Origin: Gemmataceae bacterium
GTDB lineage: Bacteria > Planctomycetota > Planctomycetia > Gemmatales > Gemmataceae
Length of the DNA: 33,433 nt
Reading direction: 5' to 3'
Assembly: GCA_020847555.1 (NCBI GenBank)
Contig: JADLBT010000390.1
Location: 1 to 33,433, forward strand
Shown here: in pieces, positions 24,025 through 31,341 of the stretch
How positions within the stretch are numbered: the first letter of the stretch is position 1
Layout: every line of letters starts with the position of its first letter
The notes under the pieces: generated by a model
The model's database searches: none
Seen by the model: the letters and a program-made list of their open reading frames with translations, nothing else
Told to the model about the DNA's origin: nothing
Position numbers and translations under genes: made by a program

Positions 24025-24534
24025 ATGCACCCCTTCCGTCGCCCGGGGTTGGCCCGCTACTTTCACACCGGATCGGCTGTACTGGTCGTGATTGTCTGGT
24101 GGGTGGCGCAGGGCAGCGCGGAAGGAGCGCGCGGACCGCGCGCGGCGCACCAGGCACCCGTTGCCGCAAAGGACGAAGAGGAGCCGGTTCGTTTGCTCGA
24201 ACTCGCGAGGGCGGTGGACACCAGGGAAGCGAAGCGAATCCGCGCCCGGGTACACACAATCCTTCAGGAGCGCAACCCGGTTGCCGAACCGGAGAAGTTG
24301 GCGGACCTGGCGCAGCGAATGGCGAAGGTGCTCCCGGAAGCCGTCCGCTCACCCGCGCAGCTCGCTGAGGTTCTCGGTCCCCCCCGGAACACCAGCCGGC
24401 AAATCCTCTACCGCCGGTACGTGGAGCAGTGGCGTTACGAGACCCCCCTGCCCCTTTGTGCAGTTTTTGCCGCACTGAGGGGCCAGGAGCCTCGACTTCA
24501 AAGTGTCCACGTGGTTGGGCTGGAAAAGAAGTGA
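24025..24534 (+). CDS. Small secreted or membrane-anchored protein of unknown function
   Basis: A 169-residue protein. A basic N-terminus (HPFRRPGLARYFH) and a hydrophobic stretch (residues about 17-30, SAVLVVIVWWVAQG) form a signal peptide or anchor. The rest is a charged helical region (EEPVRLLELARAVDTREAKRI) followed by a compact C-terminal segment with GPPRNTSRQILYRRYVEQW and LCAVFAALRGQEPRLQSV. That last part looks like a small beta unit in which a short conserved turn precedes an arginine-rich strand. I do not recognise a named family. The ATG at 24025 has AAAGGA at good spacing; the open frame extends further upstream without coding character. It stands alone, downstream of a promoter-like motif and before a 522-base gap. 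Confidence 0.7.
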   Translation: MHPFRRPGLARYFHTGSAVLVVIVWWVAQGSAEGARGPRAAHQAPVAAKDEEEPVRLLELARAVDTREAKRIRARVHTILQERNPVAEPEKLADLAQRMAKVLPEAVRSPAQLAEVLGPPRNTSRQILYRRYVEQWRYETPLPLCAVFAALRGQEPRLQSVHVVGLEKK

Positions 24535-25056
24535 CGTTTGGTGCGCAAGGAAGGGCGTTTGAAGCGTCTTGAGAGGTGCGGGCAATTGGTACGGCGGATT
24601 TTCGCATCGGCCGGACGAGGATTCAACCGAATGGTTTGCCGGACAAGGATCTCGATCCGGTAAACCCTCCCCGAACGCCCCCCTCTCCCCGGAGAGGGAA
24701 CGGTCCTGCCCCCGAGTCGGCACGCAACCCGCCAAACCTGCGAGGTTCTCGCCGATTTCTCCCAACCCGGGCTGGTTCCGTCAGGTATACTTGGGGCGGT
24801 TTGCGAATTCCCTTCGCGTGGTCAATTTTGACACGCAGGGCTAACGATTCGGACAGTTTTGGATCTGTTACGGAGGGCGTTGGCACGCCCTCTGTCCTGC
24901 CCAGTTTGCACTGATCCGATCCTTACTCTTGCACCAGTCCAGAGTTGGGCTGAATCGAGCCGAGGCGTCGATTCTTTCGACTGTCGGCACAAAGTTTGCT
25001 GGGATATCAACAGGTTCTGGGGCACTTTGAAGCATAACCGAGCGAGGTGGTGAGCC
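24535..25056. other. Intergenic region upstream of the DksA-like gene, 522 bases
   Basis: No gene is supported. It contains the hairpin CCCTCTCC-CC-GGAGAGGG at 24681-24698, which shares arms with 5254-5295, and a perfect 8-bp tetraloop hairpin GAGGGCGT-TGGC-ACGCCCTC at 24873-24892. The stretch from about 24780 to 25050 is noticeably less GC-rich than its surroundings, which fits a promoter/leader zone for the gene at 25057. A TTGACA at 24828-24833 has no convincing -10 partner. Confidence 0.6.
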
Positions 25057-25533
25057 ATGGCACGAAGTGACGCACTGTTGCGGCTGCACAAATCCCTGGT
25101 GGCGCGGCGCGATGAGCTGCGCAAGCGCCTGGGCGGCGAACTGAAGGATCTGAAGAACTACAAGGGTAGCGACCCGACCGGGGACAGCGCCGACCTGGCG
25201 TTCGACACGGGCAGCGAGGAGGTCGCGTCCCAGCTGGCTGAACTGGAGGCCCGCGAGGTCGCCCAGATCGAGCGGGCTCTGAACCGGCTGAAGCAGGGCA
25301 CCTACGGCATGTGCGAGGGGTGCCACAAGAGGATCCCGGTCGCGCGGCTGAACGCACTGCCCTTCATCACGACCTGCATCCAGTGCCAGCGCGAGATGGA
25401 GATGTACGGGTCGTGGGACCGGCGCGGCGCCGCCGGCAACTGGGAGAAGGTTTCGGAGAGCGAGACCCCGCTGGAGGAACGGCGCGAGATCGATCTCGCC
25501 GACATCGAGATGGATCTGTCCGGCAACCGCTGA
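25057..25533 (+). CDS. DksA/TraR-family zinc-finger transcription regulator
   Basis: A 158-residue cytoplasmic protein of the DksA/TraR/YteA group. Residues 1-80 form a helical hairpin typical of the coiled-coil that enters the RNA polymerase secondary channel (LHKSLVARRDELRKRL ... EVAQIERALNRLKQGTYG). The zinc finger C86-x2-C89-x17-C107-x2-C110 follows, with the usual spacing. The coiled-coil tip in DksA carries two aspartates; here the inter-helix region GSDPTGDSADLAFDTGS (37-53) is acidic and plausibly equivalent. A C-terminal extension of about 45 acidic residues follows the finger. GAGGTGGTG precedes the ATG. The gene is monocistronic: a strong terminator follows and a long leader precedes it. 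It may be a general stress/growth regulator or a smaller TraR-type paralogue; which one cannot be decided here. Confidence 0.9.
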   Translation: MARSDALLRLHKSLVARRDELRKRLGGELKDLKNYKGSDPTGDSADLAFDTGSEEVASQLAELEAREVAQIERALNRLKQGTYGMCEGCHKRIPVARLNALPFITTCIQCQREMEMYGSWDRRGAAGNWEKVSESETPLEERREIDLADIEMDLSGNR

Positions 25534-25614
25534 CCGCCCCGCTCGACGACGGTCCGGCGCACCGATCACCACCGTCCGCGGGTGCGGACATCGGGAGCCC
25601 GGGACCGACCCCCA

Positions 25615-25659
25615 CGCACAGAGCCCGCAGCTAACCGCTGCGGGCTCTGTGCGTTTTTT
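25615..25659 (+). terminator. Strong Rho-independent terminator of the DksA-like gene
   Basis: CGCACAGAGCCCGCAG (25615-25630) pairs perfectly over 16 bases with CTGCGGGCTCTGTGCG (25638-25653) across a 7-base loop, followed by six T (25654-25659). The stem core is shared with the repeat at 5155-5174. Confidence 0.93.
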
Positions 25660-25803
25660 GCAGCCTTCCCCTGCCAAACTTTCCTCCTGCGGAGGCGAAA
25701 AGCCTCACCCCCGGGCGCGGGGGCCGCCTAGAATTGAAGGCGGCTCGACCCGGGGTTCACTCCCCTCTCCACCCGGGTTCCTCCGACACGTCCGGGGTAT
25801 CGC

Positions 25804-26949
25804 ATGGCGAAACAACTCCTTTACCTCCTCGGCATCATCGGCTGCGCCTTCCTCGGCGGGGCCGCCGTCAACACCGTCGCTCCCCGCCTCGCCATCCCGG
25901 CCGCCGCCCAGCCCGCGCCGATGCAGCCCGGCGGCGGGGCCGGGAAGGACGTGGCAGCGGCGCTGGAAGAACGGTTTGAGGCCGTCGCGCGGGCCGTCAG
26001 CCCGGCCGTCGTCGCGGTCGAGTCGAGCCGGCCGGCACGCCCCGGAGCCAGCGGCAAGGGGCGCGCGGTGGAGGATTCGGGCTCCGGCGTCATCACCCGC
26101 ATCGACGGGCGCGCCGGGTACTTCGTTCTGACCAACAACCACGTCGTCGCGGGGGCGCAGCCCGGGCAGATCACGGTCCACCTGGCGGACGGCCGGGTGT
26201 TCCGCCCGGCGCGCGTCTGGACGGACCCGGAGTCAGACGTGGCGGTGCTCGGTATCGAGACGTCCGTCAAGCTGCCGACCGCTCCGCTGGGCGACAGCGA
26301 CCGGATGCGCGTCGGCCACTGGGTTCTCGCCATGGGCAGCCCGTTCGGATTGAACCAGACGGTGACGCACGGGATCATCAGTGCGCGCGACCGCGGCCAG
26401 GTGAGCCTGGGAACAACGATCCGGATCAAGGACTTCCTCCAGACCGACGCCGCCATCAACCCGGGGTCGAGCGGTGGGCCGCTGGTGGACCTGCGCGGCG
26501 AGGTGATCGGAATCAACACCGCCATCGCCTCGCAGAGCGGCAGCAGCAGTGGGGTTGGCTTCAGCATCCCGAGCAACCTGGCCCGGCGGGTCGCGCGCGA
26601 GTTGCTGGAGAAGGGGGTGGTGTCGCGCGGCTACCTGGGGATGCAGCTGACCCAGGGGTTCGAGCCGGCCGATGCGCTGCGGCTGGGGCTGGAGCGCGTC
26701 CGCGGTGCGCTGGTCGAGCAGGTCTACCCGGACACGCCGGCCGCGGCCGCCGGGTTGCGCGGCAACGACGTCATTCTGCAGGTGGAGAATGTGGCGGTGC
26801 GCAACGAGACGCACCTGATCAACCTGATCAGCACCCTCCCGCCGGGCCAGCGCGTGCGACTGCAGGTATGGCGGGAGCGGCGGGCGGTGACGGTGGAGGC
26901 GGTCGTCGGGGACTGGTCGAAGGAGCAGGGACGCTTCAGGGGCAGGTAG
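25804..26949 (+). CDS. HtrA/DegP-type serine protease with one PDZ domain
   Basis: A 381-residue periplasmic or membrane-anchored quality-control protease. An N-terminal hydrophobic segment (residues 4-22) acts as signal/anchor. It is followed by a Pro/Ala-rich linker, the trypsin-like domain (about 52-275) with the full catalytic triad H113 (TNNHVV), D145 (ESDVAVL) and S223 (NPGSSGGPL), and one PDZ domain (about 283-372; RGYLGMQL, then DTPAAAAGLRGNDVILQV). Length and architecture match single-PDZ HtrA/DegS-like proteins. No strong Shine-Dalgarno is visible before the ATG; the frame starts 145 bases after the terminator of the preceding gene. A 28-base perfect palindrome follows the stop and probably ends its transcript. 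Substrates are misfolded or regulatory envelope proteins by family analogy. Confidence 0.92.
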   Translation: MAKQLLYLLGIIGCAFLGGAAVNTVAPRLAIPAAAQPAPMQPGGGAGKDVAAALEERFEAVARAVSPAVVAVESSRPARPGASGKGRAVEDSGSGVITRIDGRAGYFVLTNNHVVAGAQPGQITVHLADGRVFRPARVWTDPESDVAVLGIETSVKLPTAPLGDSDRMRVGHWVLAMGSPFGLNQTVTHGIISARDRGQVSLGTTIRIKDFLQTDAAINPGSSGGPLVDLRGEVIGINTAIASQSGSSSGVGFSIPSNLARRVARELLEKGVVSRGYLGMQLTQGFEPADALRLGLERVRGALVEQVYPDTPAAAAGLRGNDVILQVENVAVRNETHLINLISTLPPGQRVRLQVWRERRAVTVEAVVGDWSKEQGRFRGR

Positions 26950-26980
26950 GGCGTGCGGGAGAAGAATGAGCCGATGAGGA

Positions 26981-27008
26981 AAGCCCACGGGCCGCGGCCC
27001 GTGGGCTT
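26981..27008. repeat. Perfect 28-base palindrome, single-hairpin copy of the AAAGCCCACGGG family
   Basis: The left half AAGCCCACGGGCCG is the exact reverse complement of the right half. It lies 32 bases after the HtrA stop codon. It has no T-tract, so it could be a factor-dependent end, an RNA stabiliser or simply a repeat. It lies between convergent genes (HtrA plus, small membrane protein minus). Confidence 0.85.
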
Positions 27009-27089
27009 CGGCTTGCGCTCCCCACACCGCCCAGCGAACGGAGGGGTTGCTCCGCGGCGGTGCGCTGTCGCCCGCTCACCGTCCGCCCC

Positions 27090-27197
27090 TCAATCGTCTT
27101 CGCGCTTGTTGCGCAGCACGAACAGCAGGCCGACGAGCCCCAGCAGGACCACGGCGCCGACGACAAAAAACATGGGTGAGCCGATAAAGTCTCCCAT
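27090..27197 (-). CDS. 35-residue single-span membrane protein
   Basis: A short open frame from ATG 27197 to TGA 27090. The product begins MGDFIGSPMFF and then has one strongly hydrophobic segment of about 20 residues (residues 9-28; VVGAVVLLGLVGLLFVL is its core). It ends in a charged cytoplasmic-type tail RNKREDD. The layout (short N-terminus, one transmembrane helix, mixed basic/acidic tail) is what functional small membrane proteins look like, and the frame lies in a gap with no other gene. An AGGA lies about 8 bases before the ATG. Its function is unknown; many such proteins modulate larger membrane complexes. It converges on the HtrA-type protease, but no link is proven. Confidence 0.6.
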   Translation of the reverse strand: MGDFIGSPMFFVVGAVVLLGLVGLLFVLRNKREDD

Positions 27198-27497
27198 CAG
27201 TCCTGATCCTTTCTGGCGACGATGCACGGTGACGGAACAACGAGGACGCCCGACCCTCCTCCGCCCAGCGCGGGCCAGGCGCCAGTCTAGCCCGCCACCT
27301 GTCGATTAGGGGTTCGGATAGCGTTCTACACTCCCGGCGGTCGCGAAGCAAGCGTCTGGGGCCGGAAAATCGCGTTTCTGGACATTTCCGGCGCGCAAGA
27401 ATTGCTTCATCAAATCGACCCTGCCTCCCCCCCTCGGCCTGCGTCGGCCCCGGAGAGAACCTATATTTGCGCAGCCCTTTGGGACACGAGGATGAGG
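27198..27497. other. Intergenic region, 300 bases
   Basis: No gene is seen. The only structure is an 8-bp inverted repeat GCCGGAAA (27361-27368) / TTTCCGGC (27385-27392). The segment is divergent: the small membrane protein reads left and the polytopic membrane protein reads right, so promoters for both are expected here, but I cannot assign boxes with confidence. Confidence 0.5.
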
Positions 27498-27570
27498 GAA
27501 AGCCCACGGGTGGCGGCCCGTGGGCCAAATCCCCAGCACGCCACCCACGGGACGCCACCCGTGGGCTTTC
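27498..27570. repeat. Best-preserved two-hairpin copy of the AAAGCCCACGGG family
   Basis: Left arm 27498-27524 and right arm 27544-27570 are reverse complements over 27 bases with a single mismatch; the outer 18 bases (GAAAGCCCACGGGTGGCG / CGCCACCCGTGGGCTTTC) are perfect. Each arm also folds alone: GCCCACGGG and CCCGTGGGC with a 6-base loop on the left, CCCACGGG and CCCGTGGG on the right. It ends 18 bases before the ATG at 27589, just before a GGAGGGAGG ribosome-binding site. Confidence 0.9.
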
Positions 27571-27588
27571 AGGCTGGAGGGAGGCGGC

Positions 27589-29112
27589 ATGTGCGCGGCA
27601 CTGACACGACTGAGGCCGACGGATGCCTGGGTGCGGTACGCCCTGGTTCCGGTCCTCGCGTTCATCGCCCTGGCGACCGACCGCCACTACCTGGCCGACT
27701 TCTGGCACCACCTGGCGCGCGGGCAGGCGATCGCCGCCGAGGGGCGACTGCTCGACGAGGACCGCTTCACGTTCACCGTCGCCGGCCGGCCGTTCCAGGA
27801 CGTGAACTGGCTGAGCCAGCTCGGTTACCACGCCCTGTTCGACCTGGGCGGCCTGGAGCTGGTGCGGTGCGTCAATGCCCTGACGGTGGCGGTCACGCTC
27901 GCCCTGCTGACGTGGCTGTGCCGGGTCCGGTGCGGCAACCTCGGGGGGGCGACGGCCGTCGGCGTCCTGACCTTCTTCGGGCTGTGGAACGTCCTGACCA
28001 TCCGCCCGCAGACCTACTCCCTGCTCCTGTTCGTGGTGCTCTACGCGGTGATGGAAGGGTCGCGCCGGCGTCGGTGGCTGCTGGTAGCTGGCCCGGTCGT
28101 GCTGGCACTGTGGGCGAACCTGCACGGCGCCTTCCCCGCCGGGCTGATGCTAATCGGCTGCTTCCTCCTCGCTGCCGCGTGGGAGGCCCGCCGCATCGGA
28201 CGGGGTCTGCTCCGCGACCCGCACTTCCGCGCCCTGACCCTCTGCCTGGCGTTCAGTGCGCTTGCGACACTGGTGAACCCTTACGGGTGGGGTATCTACC
28301 GCTACGTTGGCCTGACGTCGAACACGGCCGCCGCGCGCCGCATCGACGAGTGGGCGCCGCCGGCCCTCGATGAGTGGATCGGGGTGGCGTTCTTTGCCTC
28401 GCTCCTGCTGCTGGCGGGGCTCGCCGTTGCGAACTGGCGCCGCCGAGGCCGGGCGCCGGTGGCGCGCGACGTGGTCCTGGTCGTGTGCTTCCTGCCGCTG
28501 GCGTGCGGATCGGTGCGCCTGGTCGCGTGGTGGCTGCTGGCGATCGCCCCGCTGCTCGCCGCTCTTCTCGCCGCGCTGGTTGCACGGCGGCAGGCGGTGG
28601 GGGACGAGGCGCAACCCTCGACCGGGGCCGCAGTCGTGTTCGGGGTGATGGTGCTCGCGGTGGTGTTCTGTCTGCCGGGCCTGCGCGACCACAACCCGCT
28701 GCTGCGCGTCGCGCGCTCCGGCCCCCTGGTGGAGGACGACCTGGAGGCGGTGCGCACCCACCTCGCCGGGCGGTCGCCGTCGGGACGAATTTTCACCCGG
28801 CTGGAGTGGGGCGAGTACCTCGGGTGGGCAGGCGCTCCGCGCTTCACGGTGTTCATGGACGGGCGCATCGAGATCTATCCCGACGACGTGTGGGATCGGT
28901 ACACGGCGATCACCTGCGGGCGCGACGGGTGGGACGTGATCCTCGACGCCTACGCCGTCGATTACCTCGTCCTCGACGCGGGGTATCACGACCGCACCGG
29001 GCTGCTGGAGCGGGTCGCCCGGTCGCCCGCGTGGCGCCCCGCGTTCCGGTCCCGGGACGCGATCCTGTATATACGCCGCGGGCCTGGCGGGGCGAAAATC
29101 TCGGGGTTGTAG
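27589..29112 (+). CDS. Polytopic membrane protein, GT-C-like
   Basis: A 507-residue inner-membrane protein with about ten hydrophobic spans and a soluble C-terminal domain (about 380-507). The N-terminal signature with DFWHHLARG (37-45) and DEDRFTFTVAGRPFQDVNWL (56-75) precedes the spans. Similar D-x-W-x-H-L and WLxQ patterns occur in large families of bacterial membrane proteins related to GT-C glycosyltransferases using polyprenyl-phosphate sugars. The catalytic role is therefore possible but not shown. The C-terminal domain (SGRIFTRLEWGEYLGW, MDGRIEIYPDDVW, YLVLDAGYHDR) is typical of the same group. The start at 27589 is decided by GGAGGGAGG directly upstream; the open frame runs back through the palindrome at 27498-27570, which is not coding. 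Function and substrate are unknown. Confidence 0.82.
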   Translation: MCAALTRLRPTDAWVRYALVPVLAFIALATDRHYLADFWHHLARGQAIAAEGRLLDEDRFTFTVAGRPFQDVNWLSQLGYHALFDLGGLELVRCVNALTVAVTLALLTWLCRVRCGNLGGATAVGVLTFFGLWNVLTIRPQTYSLLLFVVLYAVMEGSRRRRWLLVAGPVVLALWANLHGAFPAGLMLIGCFLLAAAWEARRIGRGLLRDPHFRALTLCLAFSALATLVNPYGWGIYRYVGLTSNTAAARRIDEWAPPALDEWIGVAFFASLLLLAGLAVANWRRRGRAPVARDVVLVVCFLPLACGSVRLVAWWLLAIAPLLAALLAALVARRQAVGDEAQPSTGAAVVFGVMVLAVVFCLPGLRDHNPLLRVARSGPLVEDDLEAVRTHLAGRSPSGRIFTRLEWGEYLGWAGAPRFTVFMDGRIEIYPDDVWDRYTAITCGRDGWDVILDAYAVDYLVLDAGYHDRTGLLERVARSPAWRPAFRSRDAILYIRRGPGGAKISGL

Positions 29113-29238
29113 TCCGCGTGACGGGGTCGTTATACTCCCGCCTGCCCGCGAGCAGGAAGAGGCTCGGGTGGAATCACGGTAGTTCCCCCGAGGCTGAGGC
29201 AGCGCGGCCAGGACGCCGCGCGTTTCCAGGGAGGGAGC

Positions 29239-29997
29239 ATGATGGCCCACCACACCCGGCCGTGTATTGGCATCAACGCCGACTTCTTCGCGGCCGGCAA
29301 ACATGCGTCGGCCCACGTCCGCCTCAACGCCGGCTACTTCGACTCGATCGTGGCCGCGGGCGGCTTGCCGGTGATCCTCCCGCCCCTGGGCAAGGAGGCG
29401 GAACTCGACGCGTTCCTCGACCGACTCGACGGCATCATCCTGAGCGGCGGCCTGGACATGGACCCGAAGCGGTACGGCCAGCCGTCGCACCCGTCGGTCC
29501 AGCCGATGGCGGAGCGGCGCGACGAGAACGACCGGCTACTGATCCGGCGGGTGATTCAGCGCCAGTTGCCGGTGCTGGCGGTCGGCGTGGGCATGCAGCA
29601 GCTGAACGTCGCGTGCGGCGGGAGCCTGTTCCTGCACCTCCCGGAAGAGATGCCGCGGGCGCTGCCGCACTACGACCCATCCTGCCACGGCCCGCACCGC
29701 CACGCCGTCCTGCTGGAGCCGAACACGCGCCTCGACGAGATTTACGGCGGCGGTGAGATCCGCGTCAACAGCGCCCACCACCAGGCGGTGCGCACGGTCG
29801 GGCCGAAGATGCGCGTCGGTGCCCTGGCGCCGGACGGGGTGATCGAGGCGATCGAGTCGGCCGATCCGAACTGGTTCTGCATCGGCGTGCAGTGGCACCC
29901 CGAGTCGGACACCGCGTCGGCGCTGGACATGCAGCTGTTCGAGTGCTTCATCCAGGCGTGCCTGCGTCAGGCCCAGCCGCTGGAACTGGCCGCCTGA
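29239..29997 (+). CDS. Peptidase C26-like (gamma-glutamyl-GABA hydrolase family) protein without the catalytic cysteine
   Basis: A 252-residue protein with the class I glutamine-amidotransferase-like fold of the PuuD/C26 family, which hydrolyses gamma-glutamyl amides. Family features present: IILSGGLDMDPKRYG (67-81), the acidic DENDRLLIRRV (95-105), and the late His-Glu pair QWHPES with H220/E222. The nucleophile elbow, normally I-C-R-G-M-Q, reads V115-G116-V117-G118-M119-Q120, so glycine sits exactly at the cysteine position. As written the protein should be hydrolytically dead, or use another chemistry. The frame is intact with normal composition and a good GGGAGGGAG ribosome-binding site, so this is not a decaying gene. 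It may bind a gamma-glutamyl or other ligand. It is followed by a long hairpin and then the AnmK-like gene. Confidence 0.9.
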   Translation: MMAHHTRPCIGINADFFAAGKHASAHVRLNAGYFDSIVAAGGLPVILPPLGKEAELDAFLDRLDGIILSGGLDMDPKRYGQPSHPSVQPMAERRDENDRLLIRRVIQRQLPVLAVGVGMQQLNVACGGSLFLHLPEEMPRALPHYDPSCHGPHRHAVLLEPNTRLDEIYGGGEIRVNSAHHQAVRTVGPKMRVGALAPDGVIEAIESADPNWFCIGVQWHPESDTASALDMQLFECFIQACLRQAQPLELAA

Positions 29998-30004
29998 AAC
30001 CTGA

Positions 30005-30050
30005 CAGGGAGGAAAGCCCACGGGCCGCAGCCCGTGGGCTTTCCTCCCTG
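30005..30050. repeat. Long perfect hairpin, single-hairpin copy of the AAAGCCCACGGG family
   Basis: CAGGGAGGAAAGCCCACGGG (30005-30024) pairs perfectly over 20 bases with 30031-30050 around a 6-base loop. The element begins 8 bases after the stop of the C26-like gene and ends 44 bases before the AnmK-like start. The stem outside the family core (CAGGGAGG/CCTCCCTG) is also complementary, which suggests the pairing itself is kept. Confidence 0.88.
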
Positions 30051-30093
30051 GGCACCCCGTCGCCTTGTCACCTTGTCCCTCCCGCCTCCCCCC

Positions 30094-31323
30094 ATGAACT
30101 CCACCCGCTGGCTCATCGGCCTCGCCCCGGGCTCGACCCTGGACGGCGTGGACGCGGCCCTCCTGGAAATCCAGGGCGTCGGGCTGGACCTGCGTCTCCG
30201 CCTGGCCCACGCGCTGCACCAGCCTTACCCGCGCGAGCTGCGCGAGTTGCTGCGCCGCGCCGGAGCCCAGGGCGCCCGGCAGCTGAGCCTCGTTCACCGC
30301 CTGCTCGGCGAGACGTTCAGCGCCGCCGCACGCCAGGCCGCAGATGCGGCGAGTTTTAGTCTCCAGAATGTGCAGTGCATCGGCTGCCCCGGGCACAGCG
30401 CCTGGCACGAAGGGGACGGGCGCTTTCCGTCGGCGCTCGGGCTGGGGATGGCGGCGGTCGTGGCGGAGCGCACCGGCGTGACGACGGTCGGCGACTTCGC
30501 GCCGCGCGACCTGGCGGCCGGCGGGCTGGGCGCGCCGCTGACGGCGCTGATCGACTACCTCCTCTTCCACGATGTGCGCGAGGCGAGGGCTCTGGTCCAC
30601 CTCGGCGGGACAGCGTCGGTCGTCTACCTGCCGGCGGACGCCCAGCCGCGTCGGGTGATCGGGTTCCACGCCGGACCGTGCGGGCTGCTGCTCGATGGAT
30701 TGATGCGGCGGCTGACGGGGGAGCGCGAGATGTGTGACGCGGGCGGCAAGCACGCGGTCCAGGGTCGGTGCCTCGAACCGCTGGTGGCGCGCTGGCTCGC
30801 TCACCCGGCCCTGCAGCGCCGGCCGCCGCGCTGCTTGCACCCCTCCGACTTCGGCGACGAGTTCGTCCGCCAGGCGGTCGAGCAGGCGGTGCAAACGAAC
30901 GTGAGCCTGCACGACCTGCTCTGCACGGCGACCCACTTCGTCGCCCGGACGGTCGCCGGCGCGCTGGGCCGGTTCCTGCCGGAGTTACCCGCGCGCGTCC
31001 TGCTCAGCGGGGGGGGCGTGCGCAACGGGCTGCTGTGGCACCTGCTGGAGCAACTGCTCCCCGGCACCCCGCTGGAGCGGACCGACCGCCACGGCATCCC
31101 GGCGGCGGCGCGGCAGGCGGTCGCCTTCGGCGCCCTCGCGGCCCTGACGGTCGATGGCGTGCCGGCCAGCCTGCCATCGGCGACCGGGGCCGCGGGCGGA
31201 CGGGTGCTCGGCAGCGTGACCCCCGGCTCGTCGGTCAACTGGGCCCGCTGCCTCGCCTGGATGGCCGCCCAGACCGCTCCCCTCCGCGCCCTCACGCCGG
31301 GGCCGCTGCCGCCCGCCGCCTAG
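30094..31323 (+). CDS. AnmK-like sugar kinase (anhydro-N-acetylmuramic acid kinase family) with altered motifs
   Basis: A 409-residue ASKHA-fold kinase homologue. AnmK phosphorylates 1,6-anhydro-MurNAc during cell-wall recycling. The family skeleton is clear: GLAPGSTLDGVDAALLEI (9-26; usual GLMSGTSLDGID), GDFAPRDLAAGGLGAPL (133-149; usual dFR-x-x-D-x-AxGGxGAPL, catalytic Asp region kept), and SGGGVRNGLL (305-314). Several motifs differ from the usual enzyme: HLGGTAS (169-175) for NIGGIAN, FHAGPCG (191-197) for FDTGPGN, and GCPGHSAWHE (97-106) for the GxHGQTxxH segment. Nucleotide-binding glycines remain, but substrate-side residues are changed. The length is slightly above the usual 370. The ATG at 30094 is chosen since the family motif begins 8 residues later; an ATG 20 codons upstream lies inside the palindrome. 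The stop is TAG. Confidence 0.85.
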   Translation: MNSTRWLIGLAPGSTLDGVDAALLEIQGVGLDLRLRLAHALHQPYPRELRELLRRAGAQGARQLSLVHRLLGETFSAAARQAADAASFSLQNVQCIGCPGHSAWHEGDGRFPSALGLGMAAVVAERTGVTTVGDFAPRDLAAGGLGAPLTALIDYLLFHDVREARALVHLGGTASVVYLPADAQPRRVIGFHAGPCGLLLDGLMRRLTGEREMCDAGGKHAVQGRCLEPLVARWLAHPALQRRPPRCLHPSDFGDEFVRQAVEQAVQTNVSLHDLLCTATHFVARTVAGALGRFLPELPARVLLSGGGVRNGLLWHLLEQLLPGTPLERTDRHGIPAAARQAVAFGALAALTVDGVPASLPSATGAAGGRVLGSVTPGSSVNWARCLAWMAAQTAPLRALTPGPLPPAA

Positions 31324-31341
31324 CGCAGGCTCAGGTTGGTA

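Noticed and set aside
24828..24833. TTGACA as a promoter for the DksA-like gene
   Set aside because: No acceptable -10 box lies 15-19 bases downstream.
24859..25053. A 64-codon plus-strand frame ending just before the DksA-like gene
   Set aside because: It has no ribosome-binding site, contains the 24873-24892 hairpin, and shows no coding-like composition; more likely leader sequence.
27520..27588. N-terminal extension of the membrane protein to an ATG at 27520
   Set aside because: It would be translated from the palindromic repeat itself. The ATG at 27589 has a strong ribosome-binding site and starts the sequence with membrane-protein character.
30034..30093. N-terminal extension of the AnmK-like protein to an ATG at 30034
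   Set aside because: The start codon lies in the right arm of a hairpin, and the added residues are Pro-rich non-family sequence; the family motif begins just after the ATG at 30094.
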